Of a stretch of DNA of 34,068 bases, positions 1 through 6,594 are shown piece after piece (position 1 is the first letter of the stretch; every line of letters begins with the position of its first letter). The stretch comes from Oscillospiraceae bacterium (GTDB taxonomy: Bacteria; Bacillota; Clostridia; Oscillospirales; UBA929). The stretch is taken from assembly GCA_031265355.1 (NCBI GenBank), contig JAISCT010000061.1, positions 1-34,068 of the forward strand. Reading direction: 5' to 3'. Made by a program: the position numbers and the translations under genes. The notes under the pieces are model-generated. The model was not told the origin of the DNA and made no database searches. It worked only from the letters and a program-made list of their open reading frames with translations.

Positions 1-67
1 GTCAGACAAGGCGGCGGGTCCCGCTGATACTGGCGTGTATCAGCGGGTTCCGCCAACGCTGTCTGGC
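1..67. repeat. Long imperfect hairpin at the left edge
   Basis: Three nested complementary arm pairs are visible: bases 1-8 with 60-67 (one G-U pair), 10-14 with 50-54, and an 11-bp perfect pair 20-30 with 37-47 around a 6-nt loop. No T-run follows, so it is not an intrinsic terminator. It could be the end of a mobile element, or a processing or termination structure for a gene left of the window. I see no second copy here. Confidence 0.6.
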
Positions 68-113
68 GGGAAAAAGACCGGCGCTTGGTAAACATTTAGG
101 TGACACAGTCTAC

Positions 114-187
114 TAGTACCTTGTTGCCGCGAAGCGGCAACAAAAAACAAGAATTTGGGTTGTGGGTTGCAGGTGCAACCCACGTTA
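114..187 (+). repeat. Family A 74-bp double-hairpin repeat, copy A1
   Basis: This copy begins TAGTACC and ends CACGTTA. It contains two perfect hairpins: TTGTTGCCGC/GCGGCAACAA with a GAA loop, and a 10-bp stem GTGGGTTGCA/TGCAACCCAC with a GG loop. Near-identical copies lie at 5637-5710 (-), 27895-27968 (+) and 29663-29736 (-). It has no coding capacity of its own. It resembles REP/BIME or MITE-like palindromic elements. Confidence 0.9.
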
Positions 188-270
188 GTATAACCATCCG
201 CACATGTACATACACGGCCGCGCACTGTTGGCTGAATTCGTTGTTCACTGTCTTTCGTTGTAGATTTCTA

Positions 271-299
271 TTGATTTATGTGCGCGCATGTAGTATGAT
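271..299 (+). promoter_or_regulatory. Sigma-A-type promoter
   Basis: TTGATT (271-276), a 17-nt spacer, and TATGAT (294-299). Predicted transcription starts near 306, only about 25 nt before the terminator hairpin at 331, so most transcripts may be very short unless read-through is regulated. Confidence 0.5.
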
Positions 300-330
300 A
301 AAATTCGTGAGTGGTAAAAACAGCCGAAAA

Positions 331-356
331 GGCGGGGCTTGCCCTGCCATTTTTTC
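331..356 (+). terminator. Rho-independent terminator
   Basis: GGCGGGGC, a 2-nt loop and GCCCTGCC form a stem with one mismatch, followed by A and six T residues. It lies between the promoter at 271-299 and the membrane-protein gene, so it could act as an attenuator or end a tiny RNA. Confidence 0.65.
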
Positions 357-364
357 GTGTTTTA

Positions 365-402
365 ACCACTATATCTTGTGGTAGACCACAAGATATAGTG
401 GT
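365..402. repeat. Near-perfect 17-bp-arm palindrome
   Basis: Arms 365-381 and 386-402 are perfectly complementary around a TAGA loop; the arm core is CCACTATATCTTGTGG. It is AT-rich compared with its surroundings and has no T-run. It could be an operator, an mRNA hairpin in the leader of the next gene, or a palindromic mini-element. Confidence 0.7.
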
Positions 403-459
403 GTCCCGCCACAAACGGCCATTATCAATTATCAATTGTTACGTCAGGTGGTGTGGAGT

Positions 460-939
460 GTGAGCCGAAAAGGGATGCGTCTTTGCGCGTGGCCGCTGTT
501 GGCCCTGCTCTTCACCGCCCTGGTGCTGTTTCCGCTCCTCACGCTGCCCGGGCGCCCGGTCGTGGGGTTCGACGTCTCCGAGCCGCTCGCGTCCGGCGCT
601 GGCCCTGTGTTTTATCCGGCGCCGGCGAGCGCCGTCGGCGCCGCCTCTCAGGCGGAGCTCTGCTTTCGGCAGGCGGCCGTTTTTCTCTGCACCGGCTACT
701 TCGCCGCGAATCAAACCGCCCGCGCGCTGCGGCACCGGGTGTCCGCGCTGTGCGCGGCATTGCTGCTGTCCGCCGGGCTCGGCGCCTTTTGTTGGATGCG
801 GCCGGCCCGCGCGGCGCCCCCCGCCAAGCGCCGCCTCCTCCTGGCCCAATTCCTAGGCGGGCACGCGCCGCCCAATCAACGACTATCCTCACGACACCCT
901 CGCTTTCTCCGCGGCCACAGATGGATTGCGGTCCGCTAA
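460..939 (+). CDS. Small hypothetical membrane protein
   Basis: I do not recognise the family. With the GTG start at 460 the protein has 159 residues. A basic N-terminus (MSRKGMR) leads into a hydrophobic helix (about residues 9-30), then a Pro/Ala-rich region and a second hydrophobic helix near residue 110, so it is probably a two-pass membrane protein. Third codon positions are strongly GC, as in true genes here. The start is unsure: GTG 448, GTG 460 and ATG 475 are all in frame, and the GTG at 460 has the best-spaced GGTGG upstream. The Arg-rich last 30 residues look unlike the rest, so a frameshift near 860 cannot be excluded. It ends 9 nt before secDF and probably shares its transcript. 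Confidence 0.5.
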   Translation: MSRKGMRLCAWPLLALLFTALVLFPLLTLPGRPVVGFDVSEPLASGAGPVFYPAPASAVGAASQAELCFRQAAVFLCTGYFAANQTARALRHRVSALCAALLLSAGLGAFCWMRPARAAPPAKRRLLLAQFLGGHAPPNQRLSSRHPRFLRGHRWIAVR

Positions 940-948
940 AATTTACAG

Positions 949-3177
949 ATGAAAGACGTGAATATCATGAGAAGAAAATATCTTTTCCCTCTTGTGCTCG
1001 TGGTGACGCTGCTGCTCACCTACGTGGCCTTCTTTGGGTTTGAGCTCTATCCTCTCGATCTGAAAGGCGCGTCGGAGATGCGCTTTGGCATCGACATCCG
1101 GGGCGGCGTCGACGTCGCGTTCTACCCGAAAGACCTGAACCGCGCCCCCACCGCAGCGGAGCTGGAGATGGCCCGCACGATCATCGAAACCCGCCTCGAC
1201 CAGCGAAACATCGTGGATCGCGACGTCACGATCGACAGCGAAAACGGCTATGTCTTCGTGCGTTACCCCTGGCGGGCCGACGAGACTGAATTTGACCCAG
1301 GCAAGGCCATCGAGGAACTCGGCAGCATGGCGCAGCTCACGTTCAGAGATCCCGACGGGACCGTCGTCCTCAGCGGCGAGCACGTGGACTCCGCCAACGC
1401 GGAATTGGACCAGAGCAGTCAGTCCCTCTCCAACGCCAGTTTTCTCGTGCGCCTGAAACTGAAGCCGGAGGGACGCACGCGCTTTGCCGAGGCCACGGCG
1501 CGTCTCGTGAACCAGCAAATCTCCATCTATATGGACGACGCCATGATCTCCTCGCCCACCGTTCAGGAGGCCATCGACTCCGACGAGTGCGTCATCACGG
1601 GCAGCTTCACGAGCGCGGACGCCACGCTCCTCGCCAATCAGATCAACTCCGGCGCGCTGCCGTTTGGCATGACGACGAACAACTACAGCGCAATCAGCCC
1701 GATCCTCGGCGCCAACGCGCTGGAGGTCATGGTCCTCGCCGGCCTGATCGCGTTCATCCTCATCTGCCTCGCGCTGATCTTCTACTACCGGCTGTCCGGC
1801 GTGGTCGCCAGTATCTCGCTGCTGCTTCAGGTAGCGGGCCAGCTCCTGCTCCTGCTGAGTTTCGACCTCACGGTGACGCTGCCCGGCATCGCGGGTATTA
1901 TCCTGTCCATCGGCATGGGTGTGGACGCCAATATCATCATCGCGGAGCGCATCCGCGAGGAACTGCGCAGCGGTAAATCCATCGCTTCGGCGGTGACGTT
2001 CGGTTTCCAGCGCGCCTTCTCGTCGGTGTTCGACGGCAACATCACGGTGCTCATCGTCGCGTTCATCATGCTGTTCTTCGGTTCGGGCGCGATCCTCTCG
2101 TTCGCCTACACTTTGCTCTTCGGCATCATCATGAACTTCGTGGCCGGCGTATTGGCGACGCGGCTCATGACTTTCTCGCTCACCCAGTATGCGCCGCTGC
2201 GCAAGACAAGCGCCTTCCTCTCCAAGCGCTCCCTTGAGAAGCGTGAGGTCAGGATCTTCCCGTTCTTTGAGAAGCGCAAGATCTATTTCTTCATCTCCGG
2301 CGGCATCGCGCTGCTCGGCGTCGTCATGATCTTTGTGAACGGCGTACGGCTCGACATCCAATTCACGGGCGGCTCGATTTTGAAATATACGATGTCGGAG
2401 ACCGTTACGCTGGATGCGGAGGACGCGGCCGGGGTCGCCTCGGAGGCTCTCGCCGGCCGTCTGGTCACGGCGCAGATCACCACCGACTTCGCCACCGGCG
2501 AGAAAAAGCTGGTTCTCAACATGGCGGGCAACCAGACTCTGACCAATGAGGACACCCAGCGCGTCACCGAGGCGCTGCAGACGCGTTACCCGGAACAGGC
2601 CTTTGAGATGGCCGAGATCAACAACGTGGCTCCCTTCTTCGGGCAGCGTTTCCTGCAAAACGGCGCCATCGCCATCCTGCTCTCGGCGCTGCTCATCATC
2701 TTGTACGTGGCGTTCAGCTTCCGAAAGATCCATGGCCTCTCGGCCGGCATCATGTCGCTGGTTTCACTGTTCCACGACGTCTTCGTCGTGTTCTTCACCT
2801 TCGTCATCTTCCGAATCCCCATCGGGGACTCGTTCATCGCCGTGGCGCTGACGATCTTGGGTTATTCGATCAACGACACCATCGTCATCTATGACCGCAT
2901 CCGTGAAAACACGATGCTGAGCAAGAACGAGCCCGTGGAGAGCCTGGTAAACCGCAGCATCTCGCAGAGCTTCACCCGCTCGCTCTACACAAACCTGGCC
3001 GTCTTCGTCAGCGTGGTACTTGTCTACATCTTCGCCGCCGGCAACGGCCTCGACTCCATCATCAGCTTCGCGCTGCCCATGAGCATCGGCACCATCAGCG
3101 GCTGCTACTCCACCATCTGCATCGCCGGTCCGCTGTGGACCATGTGGCAGAGGCGCAAAGGCGCCAAAGCCGCGTAA
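949..3177 (+). CDS. secDF: Fused protein-export protein SecDF
   Basis: SecDF is the proton-driven membrane component that assists SecYEG/SecA secretion by pulling substrates on the outer side. This is a single-chain SecD-SecF fusion (742 aa). The SecD half has a first membrane helix near residues 10-27, the family hallmark FGIDIRGG, a large extracytoplasmic P1 region (about 50-250), and the D4-type motif GMGVDANIIIAERIREEL. The SecF half begins near residue 440 with its own helix, has DIQFTGGS, and then LGYSINDTIVIYDRIREN, the matching SecF signature. About 12 membrane helices are expected. ATG 967 (MRRKYLFPL) is a plausible alternative start, with a weak GAAAG upstream. Fusion is common in Bacillus and some clostridia, while many bacteria keep two genes. 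Confidence 0.96.
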   Translation: MKDVNIMRRKYLFPLVLVVTLLLTYVAFFGFELYPLDLKGASEMRFGIDIRGGVDVAFYPKDLNRAPTAAELEMARTIIETRLDQRNIVDRDVTIDSENGYVFVRYPWRADETEFDPGKAIEELGSMAQLTFRDPDGTVVLSGEHVDSANAELDQSSQSLSNASFLVRLKLKPEGRTRFAEATARLVNQQISIYMDDAMISSPTVQEAIDSDECVITGSFTSADATLLANQINSGALPFGMTTNNYSAISPILGANALEVMVLAGLIAFILICLALIFYYRLSGVVASISLLLQVAGQLLLLLSFDLTVTLPGIAGIILSIGMGVDANIIIAERIREELRSGKSIASAVTFGFQRAFSSVFDGNITVLIVAFIMLFFGSGAILSFAYTLLFGIIMNFVAGVLATRLMTFSLTQYAPLRKTSAFLSKRSLEKREVRIFPFFEKRKIYFFISGGIALLGVVMIFVNGVRLDIQFTGGSILKYTMSETVTLDAEDAAGVASEALAGRLVTAQITTDFATGEKKLVLNMAGNQTLTNEDTQRVTEALQTRYPEQAFEMAEINNVAPFFGQRFLQNGAIAILLSALLIILYVAFSFRKIHGLSAGIMSLVSLFHDVFVVFFTFVIFRIPIGDSFIAVALTILGYSINDTIVIYDRIRENTMLSKNEPVESLVNRSISQSFTRSLYTNLAVFVSVVLVYIFAAGNGLDSIISFALPMSIGTISGCYSTICIAGPLWTMWQRRKGAKAA

Positions 3178-3214
3178 GCGCACGGCGTCTCCCCGCACCC
3201 ACATGGCTCTTCAA

Positions 3215-3246
3215 GAGACGGCGTCAGGCTTGCCCGACGCCGTCTC
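3215..3246 (+). terminator. GC-rich hairpin after secDF
   Basis: A perfect 11-bp stem (GAGACGGCGTC/GACGCCGTCTC) with a 10-nt loop starts 38 nt past the secDF stop. No T-run follows, so it is a non-canonical terminator or a 3'-end stabilising structure. The remaining bases to 3609 hold no gene, only the promoters and inverted repeat listed next. Confidence 0.5.
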
Positions 3247-3315
3247 CTATGTCTGGAACCGGAGAGGATCCCGCCGCGCCTGAGTCCTCCCCGACCGTTT
3301 TGGGAAAAGACCCCC

Positions 3316-3344
3316 TTGAACAATAGAGGTTTTGGTGTTATTAT
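3316..3344 (+). promoter_or_regulatory. Sigma-A promoter P1 upstream of the V4R gene
   Basis: TTGAAC (3316-3321), exact 17-nt spacer, TATTAT (3339-3344). It lies about 265 nt before the V4R start and 95 nt before a second, stronger promoter. Confidence 0.55.
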
Positions 3345-3435
3345 GGATAGTAGGGAGGGTTTCTCATCATTTCTGCCGCCGACCGACCGGCGTGCCCATG
3401 CGGCGCGGAGGTTGTCCATGCCGAACAACGAGCTC

Positions 3436-3464
3436 TTGACACCCGCTCCGCCGCCTGTTATGAT
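3436..3464 (+). promoter_or_regulatory. Sigma-A promoter P2 upstream of the V4R gene
   Basis: Consensus TTGACA (3436-3441), 17-nt spacer, TATGAT (3459-3464). Transcription would start near 3471, leaving a leader of about 140 nt before ATG 3610. Likely the main promoter of the V4R-GGDEF pair. Confidence 0.7.
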
Positions 3465-3530
3465 GTGACCGTGCGAACAACGAACGAATCCGTGTAAATA
3501 TCCGCCGAAGCTTACTTTTCCCGACATGCT

Positions 3531-3573
3531 TTTGATACGATATATTAAATGGTATGTCCATGGTTGTATCAAA
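3531..3573 (+). promoter_or_regulatory. Inverted repeat in the V4R leader
   Basis: TTTGATAC at 3531-3538 and GTATCAAA at 3566-3573 are perfect complements separated by 27 nt of AT-rich sequence. It could be a leader hairpin or a regulator site. Confidence 0.35.
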
Positions 3574-3609
3574 CAAAATGTTATGTCAACTAAAAACGGG
3601 GGTAATGTC

Positions 3610-4155
3610 ATGCGAAATGTGTTCGAAAACAATAGTCCGCACGCCCATTTTTCGTGGAAAAATTTGGGAGACATCGAGGAGGGCCGCGGCGATCTCGGCG
3701 AGGAAATGCCCGTACTCGTGTATCGTCTGATGCAGTACACCATGTTGGACGTACTGAGCCAGTCCCTCGGCCTAGAAAAAGCGAATGAATTTTTCCGGGC
3801 GGCGGGCCATCTCGCAGGCACGGAATACGCCAAAAACACCCTAAATCTGCAACTCGACTTTGACGGTTTTCTTTCGGGCTTGCAGAAGTCTCTCAAAGAT
3901 CTAAAAATTGGAATTCTGCGCATGGAATCTTTCAATGCGGATACCGGCGCCATCTTGCTGACGATAGGTCAGGATCTGGACTGCAGCGGTCTTCCGGTGA
4001 CCTATGAAAATGTCTGTGTCTATGACGAGGGATTCCTGTCCGGCATCTTGGAAACGTACACCGGGCGAAAATGCGCCGTTCGAGAAGTGGATTGTTGGGC
4101 CAGCGGAGACCGGGTCTGCCGGTTCGAAGCTGTGATGACGGAAACGCCCGCATAA
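3610..4155 (+). CDS. V4R (4-vinyl reductase) domain sensor protein
   Basis: A 181-residue soluble protein. The C-terminal half matches the V4R small-molecule-binding domain: an acidic Gly-rich strand, then CVYDEGFLSGILETYTG, then EVDCWASGDRVCRFE, including the Cys residues and GD-x-x-C-x-F ending typical of the family. V4R domains bind small hydrocarbons or ligands and usually gate a partner. In-frame ATGs at 3526 and 3583 exist, but only ATG 3610 has a good ribosome site (GGGGG, 7 nt upstream). The GGDEF gene follows after 58 nt on the same strand and probably the same transcript, suggesting ligand sensing coupled to c-di-GMP synthesis. That coupling is inference, and the ligand is unknown. 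Confidence 0.85.
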   Translation: MRNVFENNSPHAHFSWKNLGDIEEGRGDLGEEMPVLVYRLMQYTMLDVLSQSLGLEKANEFFRAAGHLAGTEYAKNTLNLQLDFDGFLSGLQKSLKDLKIGILRMESFNADTGAILLTIGQDLDCSGLPVTYENVCVYDEGFLSGILETYTGRKCAVREVDCWASGDRVCRFEAVMTETPA

Positions 4156-4213
4156 GGAGGTCTCCGAGGCCCGGCATGGCTGAGAAAGAAGCATAGGGTA
4201 TAGGGAGAGAGAC

Positions 4214-5446
4214 GTGTCGAATCAAAACGCGGATCTTCTGTTCGGTTTCCTGAGAGATATTATCTATAAACCTTCCAGTGCTTCTCTGGATGTGGACCAG
4301 CTGGACGATGATTTCCGCGCGCTGGGCGAGGGGCTTATTTATTTTGCCAAATGCATTGAGGAACAGCGCCGTTTCGCGATGGCACTGTCCCGCGGGGAAC
4401 TGCATATCCCGGTCCCTCCCCCCGACAACATGCTGGCCGCCCCCTTGAAGGCCCTGCACGGCAGCCTGCTTCATCTCACATGGCAGTCTCAGCAGGTGGC
4501 CAAAGGGGATTATCAGCAGCGCGTCGATTTCATGGGTGAATTCGCCGAGGCTTTCAATACGATGGTCAAACAGCTCGACGCGCGCGCGCGTTCCATTGAA
4601 CGGGAAATGGAACTGAACCGGAGCAAGACACAGGCTCTTGAGCAGAGCAACGCCCTGCTCACGAGCCTCACATCCAACGCGCCGCAGATGATCATCGTGA
4701 TCAGCGACGAGGATGGCAGCACGCTGTTTGAAAACGATTCCGCGAAGGGTCTTCTGCAGACACAGCCGACGCTGATTTCCCGACTGCTGGCGCTCGATGA
4801 GAGCGACAAGAGCAACACCCCCGGGTATGATCTGGAAATCGTGCTGGGGAACACGCCCCGGTATTTTTCAGTCGCCTCTTACTCCTTGCACTGGAGCGGG
4901 CAAAACGCCACCGCTTTTCTGCTCAACGACGTCAGCACCGACATCCAGCTGTTCAAGAAACTGGAGAGCCACGCCTACTACGACAACTTGACCCTGCTTC
5001 ACAACCGGTATTACGGCATGCAGCTCTTCCATCAGTGGCTGGGAGAAAATCGGGAATTTATCCTTTGCTTTGCAGACCTGGACAATCTAAAATATGTCAA
5101 CGACACCTTCGGCCACGCCGAGGGCGACGCTTACATCAAGAAAGCAGCTCATCTGTTGCAGTACACGTTTGAGGACGCTGTCTCTTGCCGTCTGGGCGGC
5201 GACGAATTCATGTTACTGATTCCCCACTGCACGGTCGGCGAGGCGGCTCGCCTCATGGAGGCGCTGCGTGTTCATCTGGAAAACGCTCATCAGGACAAGC
5301 CCTACCTCAGCAACATCAGTTACGGCATTGTCGAGGTCCGCGCCGACAACGTCCTGCCGGCCGGCGAGCTCCTGAGCATGGCCGACGAAGCCATGTATTT
5401 ATACAAACGCACGTACAAAAAAACTTTCCATATGCGTTCCCTTTGA
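4214..5446 (+). CDS. GGDEF-domain diguanylate cyclase with HAMP-like and PAS-like regions
   Basis: It probably makes the second messenger c-di-GMP from two GTP. In this 410-residue protein, residues 1-85 are an uncharacterised helical region, about 85-135 look HAMP-like (QQVAKGDYQQRVDF and a following helix), about 145-245 are PAS-like, and 255-405 form the GGDEF domain. The active-site motif is intact (RLGGDEF, 326-332), as are the metal/substrate residues FADLDNLKYVND and the FGHAEGD loop. No inhibitory RxxD site is present in the expected place upstream of GGDEF. No membrane segment is seen, so it is cytoplasmic and may receive its signal through the V4R partner. The start is GTG, supported by AGGGAGAGAGAC directly upstream. 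Its likely terminator is at 5721-5745, beyond two inserted repeats. Confidence 0.9.
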   Translation: MSNQNADLLFGFLRDIIYKPSSASLDVDQLDDDFRALGEGLIYFAKCIEEQRRFAMALSRGELHIPVPPPDNMLAAPLKALHGSLLHLTWQSQQVAKGDYQQRVDFMGEFAEAFNTMVKQLDARARSIEREMELNRSKTQALEQSNALLTSLTSNAPQMIIVISDEDGSTLFENDSAKGLLQTQPTLISRLLALDESDKSNTPGYDLEIVLGNTPRYFSVASYSLHWSGQNATAFLLNDVSTDIQLFKKLESHAYYDNLTLLHNRYYGMQLFHQWLGENREFILCFADLDNLKYVNDTFGHAEGDAYIKKAAHLLQYTFEDAVSCRLGGDEFMLLIPHCTVGEAARLMEALRVHLENAHQDKPYLSNISYGIVEVRADNVLPAGELLSMADEAMYLYKRTYKKTFHMRSL

Positions 5447-5479
5447 GATGTCCTGTCCTTTGTCTCGTCTCATATCTAA

Positions 5480-5636
5480 GGGTCTGTCGAAAAATAACCT
5501 GTACATTTGACTTGCCCTTTTGCGCCCCGGCCGCGTTGCCGGAACCCTTGAATACTACAAGTATTCGCGGAACCCGGCGCCTTGCTGGGACACAAAATTG
5601 CTGCGCCAACTGCACACTTTATTTTCCGACAGACCC
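5480..5636 (+). mobile_element. Family B 157-bp MITE-like element, copy B1
   Basis: Terminal inverted repeats of 18 bp with one mismatch (GGGTCTGTCG-[A/G]-AAAATAA) bound a 157-bp non-coding unit, with TAA directly outside both ends (5477-5479, 5637-5639), consistent with a 3-bp target duplication. An internal hairpin GAATACT/AGTATTC is present. The copy at 13994-14150 differs at three positions by eye. It has no transposase, so it would need one supplied from elsewhere. A TNA-type duplication would fit some IS5-family groups, but I cannot assign the parent. Confidence 0.88.
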
Positions 5637-5710
5637 TAATGTGGGTTGCACCTGCAACCCACAACCCACATTCTTGTTTTTTGTTGCCGCTTCGCGGCAA
5701 CAAGGTACTA
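5637..5710 (-). repeat. Family A 74-bp double-hairpin repeat, copy A2
   Basis: Same two-hairpin unit as 114-187, in reverse orientation. It begins with the TAA that flanks element B1, so the two elements abut without spacing. Relative to copy A1 it has a T in place of C near the TAA end and a C in place of A in the linker between the hairpins. It lies in the 3' region of the GGDEF transcript. Confidence 0.9.
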
Positions 5711-5720
5711 TCGTCCATCC

Positions 5721-5745
5721 GGGCCGCCGTGGAGCGGCCCTTTTT
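5721..5745 (+). terminator. Rho-independent terminator for the GGDEF transcript
   Basis: GGGCCGC, a 6-nt loop, GCGGCCC, then TTTTT. It reads on the + strand only; the reverse strand has no T-run. It sits 275 nt after the GGDEF stop, and elements B1 plus A2 fill most of that gap, so they appear to have been inserted between gene and terminator. Confidence 0.8.
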
Positions 5746-5763
5746 GCGCGGCGGCTCCCTTCG

Positions 5764-6297
5764 TCAGCGCGCCGTTGAGAGATACCGCTCCTCTTCGCTG
5801 AAGAGGCAGCCGCAATACTTTTGCCGGTAGAGGCCCATCTCTCTGGCGGCCTGCTGACCGGCGCGAAAGAGCGGGCGAAAGTCTCGGTAAAGGAAGGCTA
5901 CGCCGTGGCGGGCCGCCGCCGCCGCCGCCGCGGTCCGCAGCGCTTCGTGGTCCTGGTACGGGCTGATGAGCAAGGTGGTAGAGAAGCTGTCGCACCCATG
6001 CGCCGCCGCGCGGCGCGCGGTCTCTTCGAGCCGCACACGGTAGCAGTGAACACACCGGTTCGTCCCATCGGGGCCGACCTCCGCCAAAAAGGCCCGCAAT
6101 CCGTACTCGCCCTGTTGCACAAGCGCGGCTCCGATCCGGCCCGCGTAGTCGATCAGGGCGTCCCGCCGGCTCCGATACTCCGTGAACGGGTGAATGTTGG
6201 GGTTGTACCAGAATAGCGTCGGCTCGATCCCCTCCCCACGCAGCGAGGCCACGCATTGGATCGAACACGGCGCGCAACAGACATGCAGCAGCGTCAC
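5764..6297 (-). CDS. queH: Epoxyqueuosine reductase QueH
   Basis: QueH performs the last step of queuosine synthesis, reducing epoxyqueuosine to queuosine in the wobble position of tRNAs for Asp, Asn, His and Tyr; it is unrelated in sequence to QueG. The 177-residue protein carries the family cysteines: LHVCCAPCS (Cys7, Cys8, Cys11), RCVHCYRVRLE (Cys82, Cys85) and KYCGCLFSEEER (Cys162, Cys164), which bind the Fe-S cluster and metal site. The start is GTG, preceded by a perfect AGGAGGTGA site 9 nt upstream. A consensus promoter lies at 6414-6441. It diverges from mnmE, another tRNA wobble-modification gene. Confidence 0.95.
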   Translation of the reverse strand: MTLLHVCCAPCSIQCVASLRGEGIEPTLFWYNPNIHPFTEYRSRRDALIDYAGRIGAALVQQGEYGLRAFLAEVGPDGTNRCVHCYRVRLEETARRAAAHGCDSFSTTLLISPYQDHEALRTAAAAAAARHGVAFLYRDFRPLFRAGQQAAREMGLYRQKYCGCLFSEEERYLSTAR

Positions 6298-6413
6298 GGG
6301 CCGTCACCTCCTGTGTCTAAAATGTTAAATTTTCCCTTTTCGTCGCGACGCGAGACCGCCAAATCGGGGCCGCGCCGCAGACCGGTTCGCCGCCGTGCGG
6401 GACCTTGCCGATT

Positions 6414-6441
6414 ATTATATCTCACCGGCGCAAAAAGTCAA
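6414..6441 (-). promoter_or_regulatory. Sigma-A promoter of queH
   Basis: Reading on the minus strand: TTGACT (6436-6441), 16-nt spacer, perfect TATAAT (6414-6419). This gives a leader of about 110 nt before the queH GTG start. Confidence 0.8.
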
Positions 6442-6487
6442 CGTTTTTCGCCCGGCGATTCGGCGCTGCCCGCATGTTGACAGTTTG

Positions 6488-6496
6488 TGATACAAT
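6488..6496 (+). promoter_or_regulatory. Extended -10 promoter of mnmE
   Basis: TGA immediately precedes TACAAT (6491-6496), giving the TGn extended -10 form. No good -35 is found 17 nt upstream. Transcription would start near 6503, about 90 nt before the mnmE start. Confidence 0.5.
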
Positions 6497-6594
6497 GGAA
6501 AGGGAGTTTGGCAACATACAGTCAGAGCGAAGCGACCGGCGCTCAATCCGGCCTGCTGGGGCGGACTCTGCGCCGGGAGTGAGGAGGAGTGCCC

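Noticed and set aside
943..2733. 596-codon open frame on the minus strand opposite secDF
   Set aside because: Its product is rich in Asp/Glu/Arg/His low-complexity typical of antisense of a GC-rich gene, while the + strand encodes an unmistakable SecDF.
5316..5615. Peptide starting MQLAQQFCVPARRR in element B as a transposase or gene
   Set aside because: Too short, no domain, and it simply reads through the MITE.
6477..6496. TTGACA followed by TACAAT upstream of mnmE as a standard promoter
   Set aside because: The spacing is only 8 nt. The TACAAT is better explained as an extended -10 with TG.
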